A stretch of DNA of 64,000 nucleotides, taken from Rhodothalassium salexigens DSM 2132. Lineage in GTDB: Bacteria > Pseudomonadota > Alphaproteobacteria > Sphingomonadales > Rhodothalassiaceae. Positions within the stretch are counted from its first letter, which is position 1. Every line of letters begins with the position of its first letter. Positions 8,041-14,360 of the stretch are shown here, in pieces. Location: positions 248,001 to 312,000 of the forward strand of contig NZ_SLXO01000003.1 in assembly GCF_004341375.1 (NCBI RefSeq). Direction: 5' to 3'. The notes under the pieces are model-generated. The model was not told the DNA's origin. It did not search any database and worked only from the letters and a program-made list of their open reading frames with translations. The translations under genes were made by a program, and so were the position numbers.

Positions 8041-8484
8041 ATGAGCATGGGCAAATCGGTGCATTGGGCGGCGATGGTCGCCGGGTTGACGGTGGCCGCG
8101 GCGGCAGGCTTGACGCCGGCGTCGGCGCAGTCTCGGACCACCGCGGGCGGCACGTCGGTGGATCTGTCCGAGGCGATGGACTGCGGGGCGCCGCCCGAGC
8201 GGCCGGCCGCGTTGCCCGACGGCGAGCGGGCGACGGCGGAAGACCTGCGCCAGGCGCGCCAGCAGGTGTCGCGCTATTCCAAGGCGGTGACCGCGTGGCT
8301 CAACTGTCGCGACCGGCGCGCCAAGGTGGTGTTCACCTTCATGACCGACGAACAGAAGGAACGCTGGAACGAGGACCTGGACGCCATCCACACCCGCCGG
8401 GTGGCGGTGGAGCGCGAGATGAACCAGGCGATCCGCACCTTCAACGACCGGCTGGAACGCGAACAGCGCGGCGGCACCGGCTAA
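8041..8484 (+). CDS. Secreted conserved protein of unknown function, inserted in the GTA cluster
   Basis: Protein of 147 residues read against the direction of the surrounding cluster. ATG 8041 follows GGGAG by 4 bases. Residues 1-29 are a clear signal peptide (HWAAMVAGLTVAAAAGLTPASA, cleavage before QSR). The mature part has two cysteines (CGAPPERPAALPDGERAT and VTAWLNCRDRR) about 40 residues apart, likely a disulfide, and ends in a charged helix (WNEDLDAIHTRRVAVEREMNQ). This layout resembles small periplasmic proteins seen in other alphaproteobacteria, but I know no function. Nothing about it looks phage-like. Confidence 0.75.
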   Translation: MSMGKSVHWAAMVAGLTVAAAAGLTPASAQSRTTAGGTSVDLSEAMDCGAPPERPAALPDGERATAEDLRQARQQVSRYSKAVTAWLNCRDRRAKVVFTFMTDEQKERWNEDLDAIHTRRVAVEREMNQAIRTFNDRLEREQRGGTG

Positions 8485-8533
8485 GACGCGGCGCCGGGTC
8501 GGGCGCGGCCCGTTGCCGCTCCTGCTCCTATGG

Positions 8534-9883
8534 TTAAAGGCGCCGGACCTGCGGGCGGCCGCCGGGGGTCAGCATCAACTCGGTCAACGCCCAGACCAGC
8601 GCGTCGAGCCGGTCGGGGCTGGTCTCGCCCGGCTGGCCGGTGAACCGGCACATCTGGTCTTCCAACTCGGGCCAGGCGCCTACATGGGCCACAAGCCCGC
8701 GTTCGTAGAGGGCGGCCACCGGCTCGGCCCGGGCGATCTTGCCGTGGCTGGCGCGGACCGGGCGATAGGCGGTCTCGGGCGCCATCTGGCGCACCAGCGT
8801 TTCCACCAGATCGCCGCCATTATTGACCTCGGCAACCAGCCGGTCGGCGTCGTAGCGGCCATAAAGCGCCAGCGCCCGGGCCATCCAGGTGGCCGGGCTG
8901 GCGCGCGCCAGGGTGGCGTCTTCCAGCACATAGGCGCGGCCATCCTCGCCCAAGGCCGCGATCACGATGCCGCAGGCGTCCGAGCCCTTGTGGCCGGTCA
9001 CCGGCGGGTCGACCGCCACCACCGTGCGCCGACATGAACCCGGCGCCCGGGCGACGCGCTGATCCTCGATCAGCGCGCGGGTCCACAAGGCGCCTTCGGC
9101 ATCTTCCAGAATCTCGCCGCCCAATTCCTGTCGGCCGATCCGGGTGCGGCCGTACTGGCGCTCCATTTCGGCCAGAAACGGCCTGGCCAGATGGGCCCGG
9201 TTGTCCAATGTGCCGCCGCGCGTCACCACCGTGTTGGGGTCGTTTGCCAGCCGCTTGAGCCAGGCCAGGGGCCGGGGCGTGGTAGTGGCCATGACCCGCG
9301 GGGCATCGCCCAAGCGCAGGCCCATCAGCAGATTGGCCCAGGCGACATCGCCGGCGGGCCATTTGGCGATCTCGTCGGCCCAGGCCAGATGATGTTGCGG
9401 GCCGCGCAACTGATCGGGCTCGGCGGCGGCGAAGATCTCGGCCACCGCGCCATTGGCCCAGGTCAGCCGGCGCCGCGACGGCTCGAAGACCGGCCGGCGG
9501 TCGGGCGGGCTGCACGCCAGGATGCCGCTGTCGCCCTCGACCATCACGCCGCGGACATCGGCCCAGGTCTCGCCGATCAGCGCCAGCCGCCGGCCGGCGG
9601 TGCCGGGCGCGGCGGTCAGCGGGGTCGGCCCTTCCATCTGCGCGCGCACCCATTCCGCGCCCATGCGCGTCTTGCCGAAGCCGCGCCCGGCCAAGACCAG
9701 CCAGCAGAACCACGGGCCTTCGGGCGTGCGCTGGCCCGGTCGTGCCCAGAACGACCAGTCATAAAACAGCGCCCGGCAGTCCTCGGCCGGCAGTTGGGCG
9801 AGCACCGCAGCGCGCCGGGACGATGGCAGGCGCGCCAGCTTTTCGGCCGGCGAGGCGCCCGGGCCGGCGTTGCGACCGGTCAT
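8534..9883 (-). CDS. Terminase large subunit (DNA packaging motor)
   Basis: Protein of 449 residues; ATG 9883 overlaps the small-subunit stop by 4 bp. ATPase motifs are the Walker A at residues 65-72 (AGRGFGKT, followed by RMGAEWVR) and a Walker B-like LAWADEIAKW. The coupling motif is VMATTTPRPLAWL. The nuclease part carries TVVAVDPPVTGHKGSDACGI, LVAEVNNGGDLVETLVRQM and the C-terminal DRLDALVWALTELML. This is the GTA g2 / DNA-packaging type. It translocates DNA into the head and cuts it. Confidence 0.9.
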   Translation of the reverse strand: MTGRNAGPGASPAEKLARLPSSRRAAVLAQLPAEDCRALFYDWSFWARPGQRTPEGPWFCWLVLAGRGFGKTRMGAEWVRAQMEGPTPLTAAPGTAGRRLALIGETWADVRGVMVEGDSGILACSPPDRRPVFEPSRRRLTWANGAVAEIFAAAEPDQLRGPQHHLAWADEIAKWPAGDVAWANLLMGLRLGDAPRVMATTTPRPLAWLKRLANDPNTVVTRGGTLDNRAHLARPFLAEMERQYGRTRIGRQELGGEILEDAEGALWTRALIEDQRVARAPGSCRRTVVAVDPPVTGHKGSDACGIVIAALGEDGRAYVLEDATLARASPATWMARALALYGRYDADRLVAEVNNGGDLVETLVRQMAPETAYRPVRASHGKIARAEPVAALYERGLVAHVGAWPELEDQMCRFTGQPGETSPDRLDALVWALTELMLTPGGRPQVRRL

Positions 9884-10332
9884 GGGGTGTCGTCGTCGTC
9901 CGGGCCGGCCAGTCGCTCGCCCATGGCGTCGAGCACGGCGCGCAGCCGGTCGCGCGCGGCCGCCGCCTCGTCCTCGGCCGTGGGCGGGCCGGCTTCGCCC
10001 TCGGCGTAGCGGCCGGGCCGGTGCGCCTTGAGCAGAAACATGCCCACGCTGTCGGCATAGGCCTTGACCGCGCCGACCGGCTTGCCGGCATAGAACACCG
10101 GCTTTTCGGTGCCGGCGAGCGCGCGCTGGCGCAGGGCAAACTCCAGATCGTCCAGCGAGTCGTCCATCGCCGCGGCCCAATCGGCAGCGAACTCGGCGTC
10201 GCGGGCCTTCAGCCGGTAGGCCGAACGACGCGGCATCTCCGCCGCCCGGGCCGCCGCACTGACATTGCCGGTGCGCCGGAGCACGTCCAGAAAGACGGCG
10301 CGGCGCTGTCGTGTCCAATTGGATCGGGTCAA
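9880..10332 (-). CDS. Terminase small subunit-like DNA-binding protein (GTA g1-like)
   Basis: Protein of 150 residues. An N-terminal helix-turn-helix (VFLDVLRRTGNVSAAARAAEMPRRSAYRLKARD, residues 12-45) precedes a helical middle part (DSLDDLEFALRQRAL) and an acidic tail ending in DDDDTP. In phages this subunit picks the packaging start. In GTAs it is thought to be relaxed in specificity, which fits random packaging of host DNA. It is the first gene of the structural run and is overlapped by the large-subunit start. Confidence 0.75.
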   Translation of the reverse strand: MTRSNWTRQRRAVFLDVLRRTGNVSAAARAAEMPRRSAYRLKARDAEFAADWAAAMDDSLDDLEFALRQRALAGTEKPVFYAGKPVGAVKAYADSVGMFLLKAHRPGRYAEGEAGPPTAEDEAAAARDRLRAVLDAMGERLAGPDDDDTP

Positions 10333-10405
10333 AGGCTCAGGCGGCAGAAGCGGCGTTGACGGGCCAGCGGCTCAATGGTGGACGCGTGTATCGACCATGT
10401 CTGAT

Positions 10406-10434
10406 GTGATATCCCAAAGCGTCACGCTTGTCAA
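10406..10434 (-). promoter_or_regulatory. Predicted promoter of the GTA-like structural operon
   Basis: On the minus strand a perfect -35 TTGACA (10429-10434) is followed by a 17-bp spacer and a -10 TATCAC (10406-10411). It would start transcription about 65-70 bp before the terminase small-subunit ATG. The repeated 16-bp element ends 7 bp upstream of the -35. The combination of a perfect -35 and a weak -10 next to an upstream element suits an activator-dependent promoter. Confidence 0.6.
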
Positions 10435-11196
10435 TCAAAAAGTGCCGATATGGTTATTTTTGGCTGTTCGGCCGTCATAATGGTCGGCGGCCCGGTCGAG
10501 CGCCAGGCCGAGCACCAGCTTGCCCGACCGCACCGGCCAGTGGAGCGCGCGCTCGGCCGCTTCCAGTCCCTCCAGATAGCAGCAGACCCGCACGGCGATG
10601 TCGGCGAGGCCAGGCCCCATGGCGTCGAGGGCGCGTTGATAGCGCCGGCGGGCATCGATCTGGCGGTCGGTGGGGTCGCCGGCGCGCGGGGCCGGGCGCC
10701 GCCCGCGGCTCGGCGGCAGGGGGGCATAGCTGCCGGTGACCCTTGGCGTCAGCCCGGCCAGGTCGAAGTCGGTCCGGAGCCGGTCGCCGGCGGCCACTTG
10801 GCGTTCGGTCAGCAGCGGCTGGCCGCCCTTGGTTTTGCGCCGTGCCAGCGCTTTCAAGGGCGATTCGGTCAGATTGACGGCAACGGTCCGCCGATCGCCG
10901 GGTTCGACCGGGCGATGTACCACCACCCGGTGCTGCGCGGCATAACCGTCAACGTCACCGGACGCCCGAGCGCGGGTGCGGGCGAGCAGCGCGGCGCCAG
11001 CAGCGCTGGCGACAACCCGGCCGTCGCGCTCCGCCAGCAGGCCACGGCGCAGCAGTTTTTCCGCCACCGATGCCGGGACGCTCAAACTGCCCAGCCGCAG
11101 GCCGCCGTCCACGCTTCGTTTGCCATTGGTGGCCTGCGTACATTTCCGCAAAACCCGAAGCTCGAAGCGGCTTAAGGGAGCAGAATCGTGGTTCAT
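10435..11196 (-). CDS. DUF6456-type regulator, candidate GafA/GafZ-like GTA activator
   Basis: Protein of 253 residues. Residues 1-75 look like a winged-helix/HTH segment (LSRFELRVLRKC, then VAEKLLRRGLLAERDGRVV). Residues 107-242 match what I recall as DUF6456: VNLTESPLKALARRK, RQVAAGDRLRTDFDLAGLTPRV, then DAMGPGLADIAVRVCCYLEG and LHWPVRSGKLVLGLALDR. The two-part layout is reminiscent of GafA of Rhodobacter and of the GafY/GafZ pair of Caulobacter, which switch on their GTA clusters. Here the gene lies about 100 bp upstream of the terminase, in the same direction. The GafA link is inference from layout and position; the domain call is fairly firm. Confidence 0.6.
   Translation of the reverse strand: MNHDSAPLSRFELRVLRKCTQATNGKRSVDGGLRLGSLSVPASVAEKLLRRGLLAERDGRVVASAAGAALLARTRARASGDVDGYAAQHRVVVHRPVEPGDRRTVAVNLTESPLKALARRKTKGGQPLLTERQVAAGDRLRTDFDLAGLTPRVTGSYAPLPPSRGRRPAPRAGDPTDRQIDARRRYQRALDAMGPGLADIAVRVCCYLEGLEAAERALHWPVRSGKLVLGLALDRAADHYDGRTAKNNHIGTF
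10442..10457 (-). promoter_or_regulatory. Candidate activator site, copy 2 of a repeated 16-bp element
   Basis: Minus-strand ATAACCATATCGGCAC. It matches the copy at 11218-11233 in 15 of 16 positions. The core CCATATYGG is roughly dyad-symmetric. It lies immediately upstream of the -35 of the GTA promoter and inside the last codons of the DUF6456 gene. Confidence 0.6.
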
Positions 11197-11217
11197 CAGC
11201 CTTATTCCTGACTATTT

Positions 11218-11233
11218 GTGCCAATATGGTTAT
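11218..11233 (-). promoter_or_regulatory. Candidate autoregulatory site, copy 1 of the repeated 16-bp element
   Basis: Minus-strand ATAACCATATTGGCAC, one mismatch from the copy at 10442-10457. It overlaps the -10 hexamer of the DUF6456 promoter and ends 21 bp before that gene's ATG. A protein bound here would be expected to block RNA polymerase. Confidence 0.6.
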
Positions 11234-11257
11234 ATCTCTGTTTGACCGGTTTGGCAA
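11229..11257 (-). promoter_or_regulatory. Predicted promoter of the DUF6456 regulator gene
   Basis: Minus-strand -35 TTGCCA (11252-11257), 17-bp spacer, -10 TATAAC (11229-11234). The surrounding 11200-11290 segment is markedly A/T-rich compared with the rest of the window, as expected of a divergent promoter region shared with the XRE gene at 11338. Confidence 0.6.
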
Positions 11258-11337
11258 AAATATTTTTCCGAGCGACGATATGGGTTATTCTTGATGCCAG
11301 GGCGCCCTGCGACAGTCAGAAAACGGGAGATAGAGCG

Positions 11338-11916
11338 ATGATTCATGCCCGCATCCGCGAAATCCGCAAAGCAAAGGGAATGACTCTCCAACAGGTTGCC
11401 GAGCGGGTGCGCCCGCAAGCCACCACGGCCCAGACCATTGGTCGGCTGGAAACCGGGGCGCGGGCCTTGACGCTCGACTGGGTGGACAAGATCGCCGTGG
11501 CGCTGCAGGTGGACCCGGCCGATCTGCTGGCCCTGCCCGATGACGGGGATTTGCTGGTCAACGCCAATGTGGGCGCCGACGGGCGCGTGCGCGAAAGCCA
11601 GGAGGGCGTGGTGGCGCTGCGCCTGTTCGCCCATTCGCCGATCGCGCTGCGCGTTTCGGTCAATCTGGGCCAGTACCGCGATGGCGACACGGTGGTTTGC
11701 GAAACCGTCGGCGAGGGCGATGCGGATGCGGCGCTGGGGCTCGACTGCTATGCGGAAGACGCCGACGGCAACCGCTATTTCGCCAAGCTGGCCCCGGGGA
11801 GCCGGGCCGGGTGCTATAGCCTGCTGCCCTTGTCGCCCGGCGGGGTGCTGCACCAGGACATGGCGTTGACCCGCATCGCCCCGGCGGTGACGTTGATCCG
11901 GGAGTTGTCCCGCTAG
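11338..11916 (+). CDS. XRE-family transcriptional regulator
   Basis: Protein of 192 residues; ATG 11338 follows GGGAGA. Residues 3-60 are a Cro/CI helix-turn-helix (ARIREIRKAKGMTLQQVAERV, then TIGRLETGARALTLDWVDKIA). Residues 70-190 form a beta-rich domain (VVALRLFAHSPIALRVSVNLG, GDTVVCETVG) without the Ser/Lys pair of LexA/CI peptidases. It is divergent from the DUF6456 gene, with 141 bp between the starts. By position it may repress the GTA control gene, as the XRE-type regulator RogA is reported to do in Caulobacter; that comparison is from memory and is inference. Confidence 0.75.
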   Translation: MIHARIREIRKAKGMTLQQVAERVRPQATTAQTIGRLETGARALTLDWVDKIAVALQVDPADLLALPDDGDLLVNANVGADGRVRESQEGVVALRLFAHSPIALRVSVNLGQYRDGDTVVCETVGEGDADAALGLDCYAEDADGNRYFAKLAPGSRAGCYSLLPLSPGGVLHQDMALTRIAPAVTLIRELSR

Positions 11917-11992
11917 AGACGCTCTGGCCCGTTGACCGGATCGGCGGGCCGCGCCATGGTGAGCCTCATTCATTATAAGGGGAGGGGCGCTC

Positions 11993-13129
11993 ATGTTGCC
12001 GCAACGGGATGTCTACGACAGCGATCATGCGGTGTTTCGCGATTCGGTGCGCAAGTTTCTGGCTCAAGAGATGCACCCGCACCAGGACGCCTGGGCCGAG
12101 GCCGGCACGTCGCCCAAGGCGTTCTGGCGCAAGGCGGGCGAGGCCGGGCTGCTGTGTCCCCAGGTGCCCGAAGCCTATGGCGGCCCGGGCGCCGACTTTC
12201 GCTATAATTGTATCGTTGACGAGGAAATCGGTTATGGCGGTGCGCCGATTGCGCTGTCGGTCCATTCCGACATCGTGGCGCCCTACATTTTGAACTACGG
12301 CTCGGAAGAGCAGAAACAGACCTGGTTGCCGCGCATGGTGTCGGGCGAGACCGTGGCCGCGGTGGCGATGACCGAGCCGGGGACGGGCTCTGACCTACAA
12401 TCGATCAAGACGACCGCCGAGCGCGACGGCAACCACTATGTGCTCAATGGCCAGAAGACGTTCATTTCCAACGGCCAGAACGCCGACCTGATCCTGGTGG
12501 TGGCCAAGACCACGCCCGAGGGTGGCGCCAAGGGCACCAGCCTGATCCTGGTGGAGGCCGAGCGCGACGGCTTCAGCCGCGGTCGCAACCTCAAGAAGAT
12601 GGGGCAGAAGGCAGCCGACACGTCGGAGCTGTTCTTCGACAATGTGCGGGTGCCGATCACCAATTGCGTCGGCAACGAGAACCAGGGCTTCATCTATCTG
12701 ATGCAGGAGTTGCCGCAGGAACGCCTGGTCATTGCCGTGGCGGCGGCGGCCGCAGCCCAGCACGCCTTCGACATCACCGTGGACTATGTGAAGCAGCGCC
12801 AGGCGTTCGGCCGCGCGGTGGCGAAGTTCCAGAACACCCGCTTCAAGCTCGCCGAGATGAAGACCGACCTCAAGGTCGGCTGGGCATTCGTCGACCAGTG
12901 CATCGCCAAGCACATGGACGGCCGGCTGACCGCCGACGAGGGGGCCATGGCCAAGCTGTGGCTGAGCGAGATGCAGGGCCGGTTGGTGGACGACTGCGTC
13001 CAGCTTCACGGCGGTTATGGCTATATGATGGAATACCCGATCGCGCAGCACTATGTTGACGCGCGGGTGCAGCGGATTTACGGCGGCACCTCGGAGATCA
13101 TGAAGGAACTGATCTCCCGGTTCATCTAA
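11993..13129 (+). CDS. Acyl-CoA dehydrogenase, long-chain type
   Basis: Protein of 378 residues, full length for the family; ATG 11993 follows GGGGAGGGG. It oxidises an acyl-CoA to the trans-2-enoyl-CoA with FAD, passing electrons to ETF. Signatures are AAVAMTEPGTGSDLQSIKTTA, VLNGQKTFISNGQ, and the C-terminal LHGGYGYMMEYPIAQHYVDAR with RIYGGTSEIMK. The usual catalytic Glu next to GTSE is Gly (YGGT), but helix G carries ELPQERLVIA with Glu243, as in long-chain acyl-CoA and isovaleryl-CoA dehydrogenases. So the enzyme should be active and of that class. Confidence 0.88.
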   Translation: MLPQRDVYDSDHAVFRDSVRKFLAQEMHPHQDAWAEAGTSPKAFWRKAGEAGLLCPQVPEAYGGPGADFRYNCIVDEEIGYGGAPIALSVHSDIVAPYILNYGSEEQKQTWLPRMVSGETVAAVAMTEPGTGSDLQSIKTTAERDGNHYVLNGQKTFISNGQNADLILVVAKTTPEGGAKGTSLILVEAERDGFSRGRNLKKMGQKAADTSELFFDNVRVPITNCVGNENQGFIYLMQELPQERLVIAVAAAAAAQHAFDITVDYVKQRQAFGRAVAKFQNTRFKLAEMKTDLKVGWAFVDQCIAKHMDGRLTADEGAMAKLWLSEMQGRLVDDCVQLHGGYGYMMEYPIAQHYVDARVQRIYGGTSEIMKELISRFI

Positions 13130-13146
13130 CCCTTGGGAGAAACGCG

Positions 13147-13326
13147 GTGCAGCGGAAAGTGACGCTCCAGGCCAGGCTGGGGCGGGGAACGTTCTATTGG
13201 GTGTGTACGGTGCACGCGGATAGCGACGAGGAAGCCATCACAGCGGCCGAAAACCTGTTCATGGAAGAGGTCCGCTCCGGTCGCGAATGGGAGTTCGAGG
13301 ACTTCGAGATCGACCCCGTCGGCTGA
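13147..13326 (+). CDS. Small conserved-looking protein of unknown function
   Basis: A 59-residue frame starting at GTG 13147, with GGGAGA 7 bases upstream and 17 bp behind the acyl-CoA dehydrogenase. The sequence starts MQRKVTLQARLGRGTFYWVC and continues with VHADSDEEAITAAENLF and WEFEDFEIDPVG. It predicts a strand-helix-strand mini-domain rich in Glu and Asp. Codon third positions follow the window's G/C bias, which supports coding. I do not recognise the family. Confidence 0.55.
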   Translation: MQRKVTLQARLGRGTFYWVCTVHADSDEEAITAAENLFMEEVRSGREWEFEDFEIDPVG

Positions 13327-13328
13327 GC

Positions 13329-13406
13329 GCCACGGCCGCCCGACCGCCTTCGGTCGGGCGTAGCGTGGCCCGGCGGCCCCGCGCCGGTGACCCGGTTGGT
13401 CACCGG
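13329..13406. terminator. Two strong hairpins between converging genes
   Basis: The first, 13329-13369, is an interrupted stem: outer arms GCCACG/CGTGGC and an inner perfect 10-bp stem CGCCCGACCG/CGGTCGGGCG with loop CCTT. The second, 13384-13406, pairs CCGGTGACC with GGTCACCGG. The 14-mer GCCGGTGACCCGGT recurs at 13418. Neither hairpin has a U-run, so termination is only suggested by the convergent position. Confidence 0.4.
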
Positions 13407-13434
13407 ATCGGCGCGCTGCCGGTGACCCGGTGCG

Positions 13435-13959
13435 CTAGCTGACGATCTTCCAATTGCCGTCGGGCTGGCGGCAGGCCGTGCCATAGGCCTTTTCTTCGCG
13501 GCCGCCGACGATGATCATCTGTTGGAATTCGCGGCAATACTGGCCGTCAGGCCGCTGGTAGGTGCGGGTCGGCTCGATGCGGCCGCGATGGCCGGTATCG
13601 GGGTTGCGCCATGTGCTGGCATAGCCGGTGCGGTTGGTCTCCAGCGCGTATTGGGTCGTGCGGGCGTGCATCCGCTTGTCCTCGGCGTCGAGCGCGCTAC
13701 CGACCGCGCCGCCCAGCAAACCGCCAATCAGCACGCCGGCGGCAATGCCCTCGGCGCCGCCATTGGCCGACGCCGCCAGCAGCCCGCCAGCCGCCGCCCC
13801 GAGCGCCGAGCCGAAGCTGGCCTTGGGATTCTCCTCGCAGGCCCCAAGTGCGGTCGCCATCGCGGCGCCCAGCAGCAGCCCCTTGGCGGTTCGTCCGGTC
13901 GTGCGCGGCGCGCACGGGCGGTGGGGCGTTGCGGTGGATCGTGTTTGAACGGTGCCCAT
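13435..13959 (-). CDS. Outer-membrane lipoprotein, 17-kDa-antigen/glycine-zipper type
   Basis: Protein of 174 residues starting at ATG 13959 after GGAGGAGG. A basic N-terminus leads to a hydrophobic segment and a lipobox, LLLGAAMATALGAC, with Cys about residue 40; the signal peptide is long. Next come two glycine-zipper stretches (FGSALGAAAGGLLAASANGGAEG and AAGVLIGGLLGGAVGSAL). The C-terminal domain, with TYQRPDGQYCREFQQMIIVGGR and ACRQPDGNWKIV, is typical of the Rickettsia 17-kDa surface antigen / RT0821 family. It should be anchored in the outer membrane; its function is structural or unknown. Confidence 0.75.
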   Translation of the reverse strand: MGTVQTRSTATPHRPCAPRTTGRTAKGLLLGAAMATALGACEENPKASFGSALGAAAGGLLAASANGGAEGIAAGVLIGGLLGGAVGSALDAEDKRMHARTTQYALETNRTGYASTWRNPDTGHRGRIEPTRTYQRPDGQYCREFQQMIIVGGREEKAYGTACRQPDGNWKIVS

Positions 13960-14360
13960 GATGATCGGCCTCCTCCATAGCGCTGTGCCGCTTGCCCTTG
14001 TTAAAATAGGGCGGCGGTCGGGACGGGCAAGCCGCCGGTGCGGCCCACCGATCACCCTTCACCCTAAGGTCGACCGACCGACACGACCAGTCTAGCGCTG
14101 CCGTCTGAACGCCGCATTGCTATGATCGCCCGGTCGGGCTAAGCCCGGGGGCGACCGGCGTTGCCGTCGCTCCGCCCGTGCTCCGACTGTGCTCGGGGCC
14201 GCCACTCCCGGCCGCCATGGCGCGGTCACCGCCGCACCCCGGCGCCCCGGTCGGCGGCCCGCTATCGGTTCCAGGGCCAGCCCCCGGGGGGCGATGGCGC
14301 GTCGTCCGGGCGGCTGTGGCCGCTGGTTCCTTTTCCGCCGCCTGCAACCGTGTTCGACCC
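13960..14360. other. Divergent intergenic region, no gene seen
   Basis: About 400 bp between the lipoprotein gene (leftward) and pabBC (rightward). The first 50 bp contain the Shine-Dalgarno and the only A/T-rich patch (TTGTTAAAATAG near 13998-14010). A weak -10-like TATGAT lies near 14120. From about 14130 to 14360 the sequence is GC-rich; frames open here show no recognisable protein and no convincing ribosome site. Confidence 0.5.
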
